From the NCBI GenBank assembly GCA_904846145.1, contig CAJGZL010000001.1, positions 2,728,001 to 2,792,000 of the forward strand: a stretch of 64,000 nt of DNA, read 5' to 3'. Made by a program: the position numbers and the translations under genes. This document shows, piece after piece, positions 27,524 to 37,037 of this stretch (positions within the stretch are counted from its first letter, which is position 1; every line of letters starts with the position of its first letter). The notes beneath the pieces are model-generated. The model was not told the DNA's origin. It was given only the letters and a program-made list of their open reading frames with translations, and made no database searches. This DNA is from Psychrobacter immobilis (GTDB taxonomy: Bacteria; Pseudomonadota; Gammaproteobacteria; Pseudomonadales; Moraxellaceae).

Positions 27524-28810
27524 ATGGCCAATTCTATCGCCCCTGTTAAGCATACAGAGCTACTCTCTCAGGCACAGAATCATCATAAACCGCCACTCGT
27601 GATAGGTATAGTGGCAGGTGAGGTATCGGGTGATAGCTTAGGCGCGGACTTTATGCGCCAGATGAATGCTCTGCGTGACGATATCGTGTGGGTGGGTGTT
27701 GGCGGTACCAAGATGCAAGCTGAGGGGCTACAAAGTATTTTTCCGCTGGCGCGCTTGGCAGTGATGGGCTTAGTGGAAGTTCTATCGCAATTGTCCGATC
27801 TTTTTAAGGCAAGACGCGAGCTATTGACGGCATTTGCAGACGCTAATATTGACTGGTTTATCGGTATTGATGCGCCTGATTTTAATCTGCGCGTAGCCAA
27901 GAAGCTCAAACCTAAAGGCATATTTTGTGTGCAATACGTTAGCCCATCGATCTGGGCGTGGCGCGAATCACGTATTCACGGTATCAAAGCCGCTACTGAC
28001 TTAGTGCTATGTTTATTTCCGTTTGAGCTGGCCGTTTATGAGCGTCATGACCATCCTGCTATTTGTGTTGGACATCCGCTACTACATACTATAGATAAGC
28101 ACTTGGAGCATACGCCTACCAATCAATTACGTAGTGAGCTGGTCTGGCATAACGATGGTTTGCAGCAGTTTTTTACCACCCGTTTCGCCGAGGTCAGTCA
28201 ACTGGTCTGTGTGATGCCAGGCTCACGGCGCGGGGAGATTACCGCTATTTTACCGTTGATGCTCGATGGTATCCAAAAGCTGCTATTGCTCGATCCGAAT
28301 CTATGTTTTATCGTACCAACGGTCGATCAAAATCATCAGTACATTGTCCAAGAAGTGATTGACAAGCGCTCTGAGCAGCTACGTGCCGCGATAGTCGTGG
28401 TCTATGACGAGAGCCTGCCAGCCTTTAGCCAGCAAGCCATGGCGGCCTCAGATATTGTCCTATTAGCGTCAGGCACAGCCACCCTTGAGGCAATGCTACT
28501 TGAGCGTCCAATGGTTGTGGTTTATCAATTGAATAAGATGACCTACAGAATAGTCAAACGCTTAGTCAAAGTCTCCTATGTCGCCTTGCCGAATATCTTA
28601 GCCAATCACGCTATTGTGCCAGAGCTTATTCAAGAGCAGGCTAGTGGCGAGAATATCTGTCGTACTGTTATGCAATTACTTCAGCCAAGAGCTTATAGTG
28701 AACAATTACAGGCTCTCAAAGATACTAAGCACATGCTACAACAACAGAGCAATCATGACCCTGCAACTAGTGTCATTGAGCACTGGTATCTAAAAAACAA
28801 TGCCAAATAA
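27524..28810 (+). CDS. lpxB: Lipid-A-disaccharide synthase
   Basis: LpxB joins two acylated glucosamines during lipid A synthesis at the inner membrane. Family segments include IVAGEVSGDSLGADFM, the GTDAPDFN-like GIDAPDFNLRVAKKLK, YVSPSIWAWRESR, and LLASGTATLEAMLLERPMVV. The frame is open upstream to 27428, but the ATG at 27524 has AAGAAGAG before it and fits the family start (428 residues). It is followed by rnhB, a common neighbour. Confidence 0.96.
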   Translation: MANSIAPVKHTELLSQAQNHHKPPLVIGIVAGEVSGDSLGADFMRQMNALRDDIVWVGVGGTKMQAEGLQSIFPLARLAVMGLVEVLSQLSDLFKARRELLTAFADANIDWFIGIDAPDFNLRVAKKLKPKGIFCVQYVSPSIWAWRESRIHGIKAATDLVLCLFPFELAVYERHDHPAICVGHPLLHTIDKHLEHTPTNQLRSELVWHNDGLQQFFTTRFAEVSQLVCVMPGSRRGEITAILPLMLDGIQKLLLLDPNLCFIVPTVDQNHQYIVQEVIDKRSEQLRAAIVVVYDESLPAFSQQAMAASDIVLLASGTATLEAMLLERPMVVVYQLNKMTYRIVKRLVKVSYVALPNILANHAIVPELIQEQASGENICRTVMQLLQPRAYSEQLQALKDTKHMLQQQSNHDPATSVIEHWYLKNNAK

Positions 28811-28885
28811 AAGCTGTCATCGTCAACTGAGTTATCATTAACGAAGCTGAGCATAAGCAAATTATCATCTATAAAAAGTTAATTT

Positions 28886-29761
28886 ATGAGCTATTATTCT
28901 AGTTTGGACAAAGCCGTTATCTGTATTGAAACCACTATCGAACGTATCGATGTTAAGGGGCAACACCTCAGCTTAGCAGCACCTATTTATATCAGAGGTG
29001 AGCTAAAGGCCGCTGATCTGTGCAATGAGTTGCAATCCTTTACTCAAGATTTAGCTCAAGCGCCGTTACAGATCGGCATCGATGAAGCAGGTCGCGGCCC
29101 CTTACTGGGCAGTGTCAATGTGGCTAGCGCACTATTGCCAAGCGCTTGGTCGGGACTCATTGAAGATAAGCCCTTACAAGATACGCCACTATCTATACTC
29201 ACCGACTCCAAACAGCTTAGTGAAAAAAAGCGCGATATTCTCTATCCGCTAGTACAGCAGCATGCGCTAGGCTATGTGATCGCCGATATACCTGCAGCTG
29301 TCATTGATCAAATCAATATCTTGCAAGCTACGATGCTGGGTATGCGCTTATGTACTGAGATCTTATTAGAAGCAATAGCACCGTATGTTACTAACGATGC
29401 TAAGAGCGCGTCTGAATCAGTATCCATTGAAGTGTTATACGACGGTAATCGCTGTCCTGAGCTCGATTATGACAAGCTGGCCCAAGCAGGGATAGAGCGT
29501 GCCAACATCGATAGCCAAGCGTGGGTGAAGGGTGATGCGCGCCATACTAGCATTGCCGCCGCTAGTATCTTAGCTAAAGTCAGTCGTGATAAAGCGATGT
29601 ATGCTTTGGATGCAAACTATCCAAACTATGGTATTGCAAAGCACAAAGGCTATCCCACCCGCGCTCATATCCAAGCTATCGATGACTATGGGGTATTAGA
29701 GGCGCATCGACGTAGCTTTGGACCAGTCGCTAAAAAGCTAGCCAAGAATAAAAACGTCTAG
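28886..29761 (+). CDS. rnhB: Ribonuclease HII
   Basis: RNase HII cuts RNA in RNA-DNA hybrids, including single ribonucleotides. [13 protein letters not shown] carries the first acidic active-site residues. [34 protein letters not shown] and the C-terminal HKGYPTRAH are family segments. At 291 residues it has an N-terminal extension of about 60 residues before the catalytic core, longer than the usual protein of about 200; its role is unknown. Confidence 0.95.
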   Translation: MSYYSSLDKAVICIETTIERIDVKGQHLSLAAPIYIRGELKAADLCNELQSFTQDLAQAPLQIGIDEAGRGPLLGSVNVASALLPSAWSGLIEDKPLQDTPLSILTDSKQLSEKKRDILYPLVQQHALGYVIADIPAAVIDQINILQATMLGMRLCTEILLEAIAPYVTNDAKSASESVSIEVLYDGNRCPELDYDKLAQAGIERANIDSQAWVKGDARHTSIAAASILAKVSRDKAMYALDANYPNYGIAKHKGYPTRAHIQAIDDYGVLEAHRRSFGPVAKKLAKNKNV

Positions 29762-29808
29762 AATGAAAGCGGTCATTATAACAATGACAAGAGTAAATAG
29801 GGCAGTGC

Positions 29809-31104
29809 ATGAGCGCCAAAGCATTAAGTCAGTCATCTAATAAGCCGTTAATAGTATTAATCCTACTTTTACTATTACCCGCCTATGATGGCGCAGATAG
29901 GACTTATCTAAAGGCGATATATATAAAAGATTTAGATGCCTTTATGATCAAAATGGTCGCTGCAATTGCTGATTTTCGAATGACTGATGACCTTGATCCA
30001 GCTAGTAGCTTGCCAGATAATAATGCAGATAGCCAAGCTGGTAAGCCTGCTTTTGAAGACACTACAGCGGATGACAATAGAGCTGCTAGCCATTCGGATA
30101 ATGGTAGCAGCTCTGATAGAAATGCCGCTAGCATTGCCAACAATGAGATCAATCTAGCGCGGACAAGTTGCGGGTTAAGCGATTTATCAGAGGATTCTGA
30201 GCTGGAGAAAATGGCAGTTACTCATGCCAATTATATCAATTATGTTTTTGCAAACTCGACGCCAACGCTTTTTAACGCGCATTCTCAAAGACAAATTGAC
30301 GATATTGCAAAGGTAACAGGTCGCAATAATCCGTACTTTACAGGTGATGAGCTCAAAGAGCGCTTGCAGAGAGCAAACTATAATAACATCGCTTATGGCG
30401 TCGCTGAGAACATTGCTCAATCCAGCTACTATCATTCTCTTGGTGATATGGTCGCATCAGATAGTGCGTCACGGTCTATGATTAAGTCGTTGCTTGCTGC
30501 CCCTTATCATCTGCGGGCGTTGATGATTCCTAATTCTAGCGTGACAGGTACGGGCGTAGTCGCTTTCAAACCTTACGATAAAGATGCCAACACCTATCAA
30601 AGCTACGCTCTAGTCAACTATGCCGCCGCCACCAAAACCAGCAAAGATGTCAGTTATAGCGGTATTTTTACTTATCCTTGCCAAGGGGTGACAGATACCG
30701 TCACAGCGCTGTATAACGAGACGCCAGATCCTTTTAGAGGCACGCGCAATCTGCAAACCAATCCCATCGGACAACCTATCTATATCAATGTGCCTACTGC
30801 TACAACCATAAAGATCAGCAACGTCAGCTTCTATGATGTCGCACGTGATAGGGAGGTGCCCACGCAAGTATTGGATGCTGATCAAGACCCTTATGAAAAT
30901 ACCAGCTATGAGCTTCCTACCAATGAGGCCTTTATCTTGCCGCTGACAGATCATCTCAAAAGCTGTGAGCATCGACCTAAAATTGGTGAAAATTGTGGTC
31001 TGTATGGTAATAGCCAATACCGCGTAAGCTTCGATGTCATGATAGATAAGAAAGCACTCATCAATAAAACCTTTACCTTTAGCACAGGTGAGGTAAGTTA
31101 TTAA
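29809..31104 (+). CDS. CAP-domain protein, membrane anchored
   Basis: The 431-residue protein starts with a hydrophobic stretch (about residues 13-26) and an acidic low-complexity linker. A CAP (SCP/PR1) domain follows: NEINLARTSCGLSDLSEDSELEKMAVTHANYINYV and a later ENIAQSS. Its C-terminal 150 residues form a second conserved block (FYDVARDREVPTQVL and LPLTDHLKSCE). It is closely related to the next gene, so the two are tandem paralogues. Known CAP proteins are secreted, with diverse roles. I cannot assign a role here. Confidence 0.7.
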   Translation: MSAKALSQSSNKPLIVLILLLLLPAYDGADRTYLKAIYIKDLDAFMIKMVAAIADFRMTDDLDPASSLPDNNADSQAGKPAFEDTTADDNRAASHSDNGSSSDRNAASIANNEINLARTSCGLSDLSEDSELEKMAVTHANYINYVFANSTPTLFNAHSQRQIDDIAKVTGRNNPYFTGDELKERLQRANYNNIAYGVAENIAQSSYYHSLGDMVASDSASRSMIKSLLAAPYHLRALMIPNSSVTGTGVVAFKPYDKDANTYQSYALVNYAAATKTSKDVSYSGIFTYPCQGVTDTVTALYNETPDPFRGTRNLQTNPIGQPIYINVPTATTIKISNVSFYDVARDREVPTQVLDADQDPYENTSYELPTNEAFILPLTDHLKSCEHRPKIGENCGLYGNSQYRVSFDVMIDKKALINKTFTFSTGEVSY

Positions 31105-31290
31105 TTTCAATATATTATTTAACAGCGCTTAACAAACACTTCTAAATAAACTATTTATCTTCTCTAAAATCTTGAACTTGCAAGTCGTCCGATTAACAGA
31201 AATACTTTGTAAAAAAAATGTTTAACTATCCTATTTTTTAAATATAGTGCGTCGCTTAGGCACGCTTATATCGATAAAACAGGATAGATA

Positions 31291-32499
31291 ATGACTGCAA
31301 TACCCGCATGGAAGCATTTAGGGTTGGCTCTTTTGTTTATACCATTTGTTATAGGCTGTAACAGTAACCAAGCATCAAAAAAATCAATTCGCGCGGCAAC
31401 ACCGCAAGATATGGCTATGGATAGCCGAGCTGCAAAACCTATCAAATCAATAAAAACCCCCGCTCATAATCACCCTGTGGTTATCATCAATGGCAAATCT
31501 GCCAGCCATAACAAAGCCGCGGTTACTATCTCTAACAATGAAGTTAATGTAGCTCGCAAGCGCTGTGGATTAAGTACTCTGTCAGATGATTTAGAACTTG
31601 AAAATATGGCCATTAATCACGCAAACTATATTAACTATGTGTATGCCAACGCCGCGCCAACAGTCTTTAACGCGCACTTTCAAAATAAAATCAGCAATAT
31701 AGCTCATGTCACAGGCGCAAGTAACCCTTTCTTTAGTGGCGATGGTATAAAAAAGCGCTTACTAACGGCAAAGTATAGTAAAGCTTCTTATGATGTTTCT
31801 GAGAATGTTGCGCAATCCATTCACTTTAATTCTTTTGGTGATATTATCGCGCCCGATATCGCAACGAGATCTATGACCAAGTCGCTACTGGCCGCCCCTT
31901 ATCATTTGCGCGCTCTAATGAAGCCTAACTTGAGCTTGCTAGGGTCTAGTATGGCCGCCTACAAGCCGTTTTCTAAAGATGCTAATACCTATCAAGGCTA
32001 TGTTTTGGTCAACTATACAACCGCAACGCAAGCGACCAAAAACACGACAGTAAACGGTGTTTTTACTTATCCTTGCCAAGATGTCAAAGGAACCGTTACC
32101 GCACTCTATAACGAGACGCCAAATCCTTTTAAGACCAAGCGCAACCTGCAAACCAACCCTATTGGACAGCCTATCTATATCAATATACCCTCTGCGAAAT
32201 CGATGAAAATCAAGCAAGTGAGCTTTTATGATGTTGCGCGTGATAGGGAAGTGCCCATTCAGATATTAGATGCCAGTCAAGATCCCTACAAAAACACTAT
32301 CTATGAGTTACCTGCTAATGAAGCCTTTATTTTACCGCTAACCGACCACCTCAAAAGCTGTGAGCGTAAATCCATAAAGAACACAAATTGTGGCCTTTAT
32401 GGTAATACTGACTATCGGGTTAGTTTTGATGTTTTGATAGATAACAAAAGACTCGTCAACAAATCTTTTACCTTTACAACAGGTCATGTAAATTATTAA
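31291..32499 (+). CDS. CAP-domain lipoprotein, paralogue of the preceding gene
   Basis: The 402-residue protein has a lipoprotein signal (FIPFVIGC, cysteine near residue 23). The CAP and C-terminal blocks then match the preceding gene closely, for example NEVNVARKRCGLSTLSDD, LAAPYHLRALM and FYDVARDREVPIQIL. The pair differs mainly in the N-terminal anchor and linker, which suggests duplication followed by a change of anchoring. It has its own 186-bp upstream region. It ends 2 bp from the convergent DUF924 gene. Confidence 0.7.
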   Translation: MTAIPAWKHLGLALLFIPFVIGCNSNQASKKSIRAATPQDMAMDSRAAKPIKSIKTPAHNHPVVIINGKSASHNKAAVTISNNEVNVARKRCGLSTLSDDLELENMAINHANYINYVYANAAPTVFNAHFQNKISNIAHVTGASNPFFSGDGIKKRLLTAKYSKASYDVSENVAQSIHFNSFGDIIAPDIATRSMTKSLLAAPYHLRALMKPNLSLLGSSMAAYKPFSKDANTYQGYVLVNYTTATQATKNTTVNGVFTYPCQDVKGTVTALYNETPNPFKTKRNLQTNPIGQPIYINIPSAKSMKIKQVSFYDVARDREVPIQILDASQDPYKNTIYELPANEAFILPLTDHLKSCERKSIKNTNCGLYGNTDYRVSFDVLIDNKRLVNKSFTFTTGHVNY

Positions 32500-32501
32500 G
32501 A

Positions 32502-33131
32502 CTAAAACGACGAATCAGGCTGCTCTAAAAACGCTAATTCTTCAGCAGTTGATTGACGACCCAATATTTCATTACGATGCGGATAACGACCAAAGCGTTC
32601 AATAATAGCACGATGCTTATGCTCAAAATTTAAGGTGCTCTCATCATTTAATTGCTCAAACAGCGGTAAATAGCGCTGATGAATAGACAGAGACTCAGAA
32701 TGCATAAAGGGCATGATCGTAAAACGGCGCCACTCCATTGGTAGCATATCAAACTGAGACTGTTTGATAGCCTCTTGCGCTAAAACCACTGACATACTAT
32801 CTTGAGTAAATGAGCAGGCTTGATTGCGACATAAATTACGAGAGAACTGATCTAACACGATAATCTCTGCCAGTCGTCCTGCTAGATCCTCTAAAGCATT
32901 CGGTTTATTGCTTTCGCCACGTCGCCAAAAACTAAGCTCGCCTTGACAAGCTTGTTCCCATAAATCGGCAAACTTATCATCAATTTTTTGATCAAAGCTA
33001 TTGTCCTGCACAAACCAATACGGCTCGTTTGCTGGATTAAACCAAAACTCTAGTACTGCACGGGCATCAGGATAGAGTAGGTCAAAATCGGATCTTTTAA
33101 AGAACTCATTGTGGTCAGTTACAGTGGTCAT
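32502..33131 (-). CDS. DUF924 family protein
   Basis: This 209-residue protein has the DUF924 pattern: AVLEFWFNPANEPYWFVQD at the N-terminus, LAEIIVLDQFSRNLCR in the middle, and FMHSESLSIHQRYLPLF with a later RFGRYPHRNEILGR. The fold is alpha-helical and TPR-like, with no established function that I know of. It is divergent from the nspC gene. Confidence 0.85.
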   Translation of the reverse strand: MTTVTDHNEFFKRSDFDLLYPDARAVLEFWFNPANEPYWFVQDNSFDQKIDDKFADLWEQACQGELSFWRRGESNKPNALEDLAGRLAEIIVLDQFSRNLCRNQACSFTQDSMSVVLAQEAIKQSQFDMLPMEWRRFTIMPFMHSESLSIHQRYLPLFEQLNDESTLNFEHKHRAIIERFGRYPHRNEILGRQSTAEELAFLEQPDSSF

Positions 33132-33217
33132 AAGCTATTCTATTTAAGATGAATTTAGTCTACTATAGCGAAAAATATTATTCGCTACTGTTATCAAATG
33201 CTATTGAGTAAATTATT

Positions 33218-34456
33218 ATGAACGCATCACTTGTCAATCAATCTATCCCTGTTCCAACCCCTTATTATTTGCTTGATGAAGCGGCAATAGTCGCTAATAT
33301 GCAGGTTATTGCTCGTCTGTGTGAACTGTCGGGCGCTAAGGCGTTACTGGCGCTAAAATGTTTTGCCACGTGGGGGGTTTTTGAGGCTATGCAGCCTTAT
33401 CTGCATGGTACAACCTCATCATCATTGAATGAAGTGCGCTTAGGGTTTGAAACGTTTGGTAAGGGCAAAGACGATATCAACAATAAAGAAACTCATGCTT
33501 ACAGCGTTGCTTATAGTGCAGACGAAATCCCTGAAGTATTGAAATATGCTGATAAAATTATCTTTAATTCTATTTCGCAATTGAACGCTTTTAAAGAGCA
33601 GGCGGCAGCACAGAACACTCCAGTAGGCTTGCGACTGAACCCCAATACCAGTAACTCGTCCTTTATCATCGCTGATCCTGCGCGACCCTTTAGTCGTTTG
33701 GGTGAATCTGATAAAGATAAAATATCTGAAGTTTTGAGCGATATTACCGGTGTTATGATCCATAATAATTGTGAAAATGACAGCTTTGAGGCTTTTAGCA
33801 ATAGCTTAGCCGATATCGAAGCTCGCTTTGGCGATATCTTACAGCAACTAGACTGGGTCAGTCTCGGTGGTGGTATTCATTTTATCGCGTCCGATTATCC
33901 ATTAGAGCAGCTCGCTGCACGGCTAAAAGAGTTTAGTGAGACTTACAGCGTACAAGTTTATCTTGAGCCAGGTGAAGCCAGCATTCATGGCGCTGGCACG
34001 CTAGTCACTACTGTTTTGGATGTTATGACAAATGAGAAAAATCTAGCCGTAGTGGACTCTTCTATCGAAGCTCACATGCTGGACTTACTGATTTATCGTG
34101 AGTCTGCGCCTATTTCGGCTATCAATCAGCAGCGGATCAACATTGCAGCGCTTGCTGTTAGTCCTATTGACAATGATCCTGCTGATAATGGGTCAAGAGA
34201 TGACAATTCAGCGGATAATACCATTATCTATGGTCGCTCTTGTTTGGCGGGTGATATCTTTGGCGAATATGCTTTAGCTGATACTTTAAAAGTAGGTGAT
34301 CAAGTTGCCTTTGCCAATGCTGCGGGCTATACGATGGTAAAGAAAAACTGGTTCAATGGCGTTAACATGCCAGCGATTGTGATTCGTCGGCTTGATGGTA
34401 GTATCGATATACAGCGCGAATTTGACTATTCAGAATATAAGGCGAGCTTGTCTTAA
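33218..34456 (+). CDS. nspC: Carboxynorspermidine decarboxylase
   Basis: This is a PLP-dependent fold III decarboxylase of 412 residues. It would turn carboxynorspermidine or carboxyspermidine into norspermidine or spermidine. N-terminal TPYYLLDEAAI and the PLP-lysine region ALLALKCFATW are clear. LGGGIHF, YLEPGEA and GRSCLAGDIFGEY fit the family. An insert of about 20 acidic residues (NDPADNGSRDDNSADN) near residue 320 looks like a surface loop. The next gene encodes the matching dehydrogenase, which supports the pathway. Confidence 0.93.
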   Translation: MNASLVNQSIPVPTPYYLLDEAAIVANMQVIARLCELSGAKALLALKCFATWGVFEAMQPYLHGTTSSSLNEVRLGFETFGKGKDDINNKETHAYSVAYSADEIPEVLKYADKIIFNSISQLNAFKEQAAAQNTPVGLRLNPNTSNSSFIIADPARPFSRLGESDKDKISEVLSDITGVMIHNNCENDSFEAFSNSLADIEARFGDILQQLDWVSLGGGIHFIASDYPLEQLAARLKEFSETYSVQVYLEPGEASIHGAGTLVTTVLDVMTNEKNLAVVDSSIEAHMLDLLIYRESAPISAINQQRINIAALAVSPIDNDPADNGSRDDNSADNTIIYGRSCLAGDIFGEYALADTLKVGDQVAFANAAGYTMVKKNWFNGVNMPAIVIRRLDGSIDIQREFDYSEYKASLS

Positions 34457-34600
34457 TCGCTGGGTTACTAATTGATTTTAAAGCAGTTATATTTTTATAT
34501 AATGTAAATACTGCTTTGATTTAATACTTAATTATTCCTAAAAAGCTTATAAAAATTGTTATAATTATTACGGGTAGCGACAAGCGTCGTTACTTATCGG

Positions 34601-34641
34601 GTGCGTGGGTTTTCCTCGGTCTTCCTTTTTTATTCACGCAC
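34601..34641 (+). promoter_or_regulatory. Hairpin in leader of the carboxynorspermidine synthase gene
   Basis: GTGCGTG (34601-34607) pairs with CACGCAC (34635-34641). A smaller hairpin (TAGCGAC / GTCGTTA) lies just upstream at 34574-34591. They sit about 80 bp before the proposed start. They might be a regulatory leader or a repeat-family fragment. Confidence 0.35.
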
Positions 34642-34722
34642 ATCATTCATCTGTTGCTATATCGATCAGCTCAAGCTTAATAGGCAGTGGCGACGATAGG
34701 AACACAAAGGAGGATTGTAGCC

Positions 34723-36003
34723 TTGACTACACAAAATACATCACCAAAGAATTCAACTAAAAAAGACGTGCTCATTATCGGTGCAGGTGGCGTGGCACAA
34801 GTCGTCGCCCATAAATGTGCGATGCACAATGACGTATTGGGCGAGATTCATATCGCCTCACGTACGCTAGATAAATGCGTGGCTATCGCACAAAGCGTCA
34901 ATGACAAAAACAGCTTCCAGCAGCCAGCGACTCTACATACGCATCAGATTGATGCGTTAGATACCAAAGCTTTAATCAGTCTAATAAAAGAGACTGGTAT
35001 TCAAATCGTCATTAACGTCGGCTCGCCGTTTCTTAATATGAGCGTGTTAGAAGCTTGTATCGAAACAGGCGTGGCTTATATCGATACCGCTATTCACGAA
35101 GATCCACGCAAGATTTGTGAGACGCCGCCTTGGTATAATAACTACGAATGGCAACGCAAGCAGCGCTGCGCCGATAATAATATCACTGCGATACTAGGTG
35201 CAGGCTTCGATCCTGGTATGGTCAATGCTTATGCGCGTTTGGGCTACGATATGATGGATGCAGGCTCAGTCACTGACATTGATATCATTGATATTAATGC
35301 AGGCGACCATGGTAAATACTTCGCCACTAACTTTGACCCTGAGATTAACTTTCGTGAATTTACGGGTACAGTTTATTCTTGGCAAGATAGCAAATGGCAG
35401 TCGAATAAGATGTTTGAAGTCAAACGTACCGATGATCTACCTATCGTCGGTATGCGCGACAGCTATCTGAGCGGTCATGATGAGATTCATTCATTATCGG
35501 CTAACTTAGATGTGCCAAATATTCGCTTTTGGATGGGCTTTGGTGAGCACTATATCAATGTGTTCACAGTACTGCAAAGCTTAGGCTTATTATCTGAGCA
35601 ACCAGTAACGACTGCGGAAGGTCTAGAGGTCGTACCGCTAAAAGTAGTCAAAGCGGTGCTACCAGACCCAAGCTCATTGGCGCCTAACTATACGGGCAAG
35701 ACTTGTATTGGCGATAAAGTAAAAGGTAAGATCGACGGCGTTGATACTGAGGTATTTATCTATAATATCTCTGATCATAAAGAGGCCTATGAGGCGATGG
35801 GTAGCCAAGGTATCTCTTATACCGCAGGCGTGCCACCCGTTGCTGCTGCTATGCTAGTCGCTACCGGCGAGTGGGATGCAGGCAAGATGGTCAATGTCGA
35901 GGAATTAGATGCCAAGCCGTTTATCAATCTGCTTAATAAGATTGGCCTGCCAACGCGTATTCAAGATGCAAACGGTGATCGTGCGTTAGAGTTTGAGATT
36001 TAA
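34723..36003 (+). CDS. Carboxynorspermidine synthase (saccharopine dehydrogenase family)
   Basis: This enzyme would join aspartate semialdehyde to diaminopropane or putrescine by reductive condensation, making the substrate for NspC. It has a Rossmann motif (VLIIGAGGVAQVVAHKC) and saccharopine-dehydrogenase segments (GAGFDPGMVNAYAR and SYTAGVPPVAAAMLVATGEWDAG). The frame opens at a GTG (34687), but a strong AAAGGAGG at 34706-34713 points to the TTG at 34723, giving 426 residues. It pairs with nspC upstream, separated by 266 bp. Confidence 0.92.
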   Translation: MTTQNTSPKNSTKKDVLIIGAGGVAQVVAHKCAMHNDVLGEIHIASRTLDKCVAIAQSVNDKNSFQQPATLHTHQIDALDTKALISLIKETGIQIVINVGSPFLNMSVLEACIETGVAYIDTAIHEDPRKICETPPWYNNYEWQRKQRCADNNITAILGAGFDPGMVNAYARLGYDMMDAGSVTDIDIIDINAGDHGKYFATNFDPEINFREFTGTVYSWQDSKWQSNKMFEVKRTDDLPIVGMRDSYLSGHDEIHSLSANLDVPNIRFWMGFGEHYINVFTVLQSLGLLSEQPVTTAEGLEVVPLKVVKAVLPDPSSLAPNYTGKTCIGDKVKGKIDGVDTEVFIYNISDHKEAYEAMGSQGISYTAGVPPVAAAMLVATGEWDAGKMVNVEELDAKPFINLLNKIGLPTRIQDANGDRALEFEI

Positions 36004-36034
36004 TCGATAGTTTTTCAATCGATTATTTCTATGT

Positions 36035-36078
36035 AAAAAAGCATCCTATTGAGTTATTACTCGTTAGGGTGCTTTTTT
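36035..36078 (+). terminator. Terminator after carboxynorspermidine synthase gene
   Basis: AAAAAAGCATCCTA pairs with TTAGGGTGCTTTTTT (one G-T pair) around a loop of about 15 nt and ends in six T's. A further partial inverted repeat (TAGGGTG ... CACCCTA, 36115-36178) follows and may be an intergenic repeat fragment. Confidence 0.75.
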
Positions 36079-36233
36079 AATGCTAGCTAGTAATGACTAA
36101 AACGCAAGTAGGCATAGGGTGTTCTCCACGCACCGACACCTAGGTTACGATTGACATCAGTGCTTAAAAAGCACCCTACACAAAGTAAGTGAATTAAGTA
36201 TTATGAGTAAGTTTGATACAAGGAAACCCAATT

Positions 36234-36854
36234 TTGTCTTTAGATAAATATAAAGTATTCAATCTAATTGAAGATGTCAGCGCCTTAAAAGTATTGATTA
36301 TTTTAGAATCGCCCCATGTTGATGAATATATCCATGGGCATCCAGCAGCAGGCGAGTCCGCACTTGAGCTCACGCAGTTTTTAATCTCGCAAGGCTATCT
36401 AAATGACTTCGATGCGCAATTACCTATAGGCTGTAATATTAAAACGCTGCACTATAAGCCGCTTGGTATTTTAAATTGTTCTACTTTGCCAATGAATGAA
36501 GTATTTTATCCCTGTACTTTGACTGATGACGAGCGCTCACAAGTTGATATGCTGGTGACGGTTAAGCAAAACTTGGCGCAGAATAATAGCAATGAGCCGA
36601 TTGATTTAATTAAAACGAACGCTTTTCAAGACTTTACTAGCCGCTTAACTCAAGTGCTTGAGCAAGCGCCCGCCGATATTATCATCGTGCCTTGTGGTGA
36701 TACTGCTATTGGGTTTATCGATGTCTTTAGGTCCAGTTATCATCAGCCGCTAACAGTGTTAGACGGCTTGCCGCATCCTACTGAAGCCGATTGGCATGCT
36801 AAGATAAATAGCATTCGATTGACTGACCTCATCGCACTTGCGTTACTACCGTAA
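36234..36854 (+). CDS. Hypothetical protein
   Basis: I do not recognise this protein of about 206 residues with confidence. It is soluble, with VLIILESPHVDEYIHGHPAAGESA near the N-terminus, IIVPCGDTAIGF in the second half and GLPHPT near the end. This arrangement loosely recalls the uracil-DNA glycosylase fold, but that is only a guess. I place the start at TTG 36234 because AAGGAAA lies seven bases upstream; another TTG is at 36213. Confidence 0.6.
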   Translation: MSLDKYKVFNLIEDVSALKVLIILESPHVDEYIHGHPAAGESALELTQFLISQGYLNDFDAQLPIGCNIKTLHYKPLGILNCSTLPMNEVFYPCTLTDDERSQVDMLVTVKQNLAQNNSNEPIDLIKTNAFQDFTSRLTQVLEQAPADIIIVPCGDTAIGFIDVFRSSYHQPLTVLDGLPHPTEADWHAKINSIRLTDLIALALLP

Positions 36855-37037
36855 TTTTTGAGGCTTGAACTTTATAAAGGGCGACTGTTTATATCCGCCA
36901 GTGATATGCTAGTCGCTAAATAAATCGCGCCAATGCAGTGGGTGCATAAAAAGGCAAAATGCCTGCCTTGATGATAAGGGTGTAATAGTGGTACAGAGCC
37001 GTGAACCATAACAGATACTTTATAAGTGAGCGTTACT

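Noticed and set aside
34601-34641. Hairpin as a rho-independent terminator of nspC
   Set aside because: The loop is large and T-rich, but no T-run follows the second arm, so a leader structure or repeat fragment is as likely.
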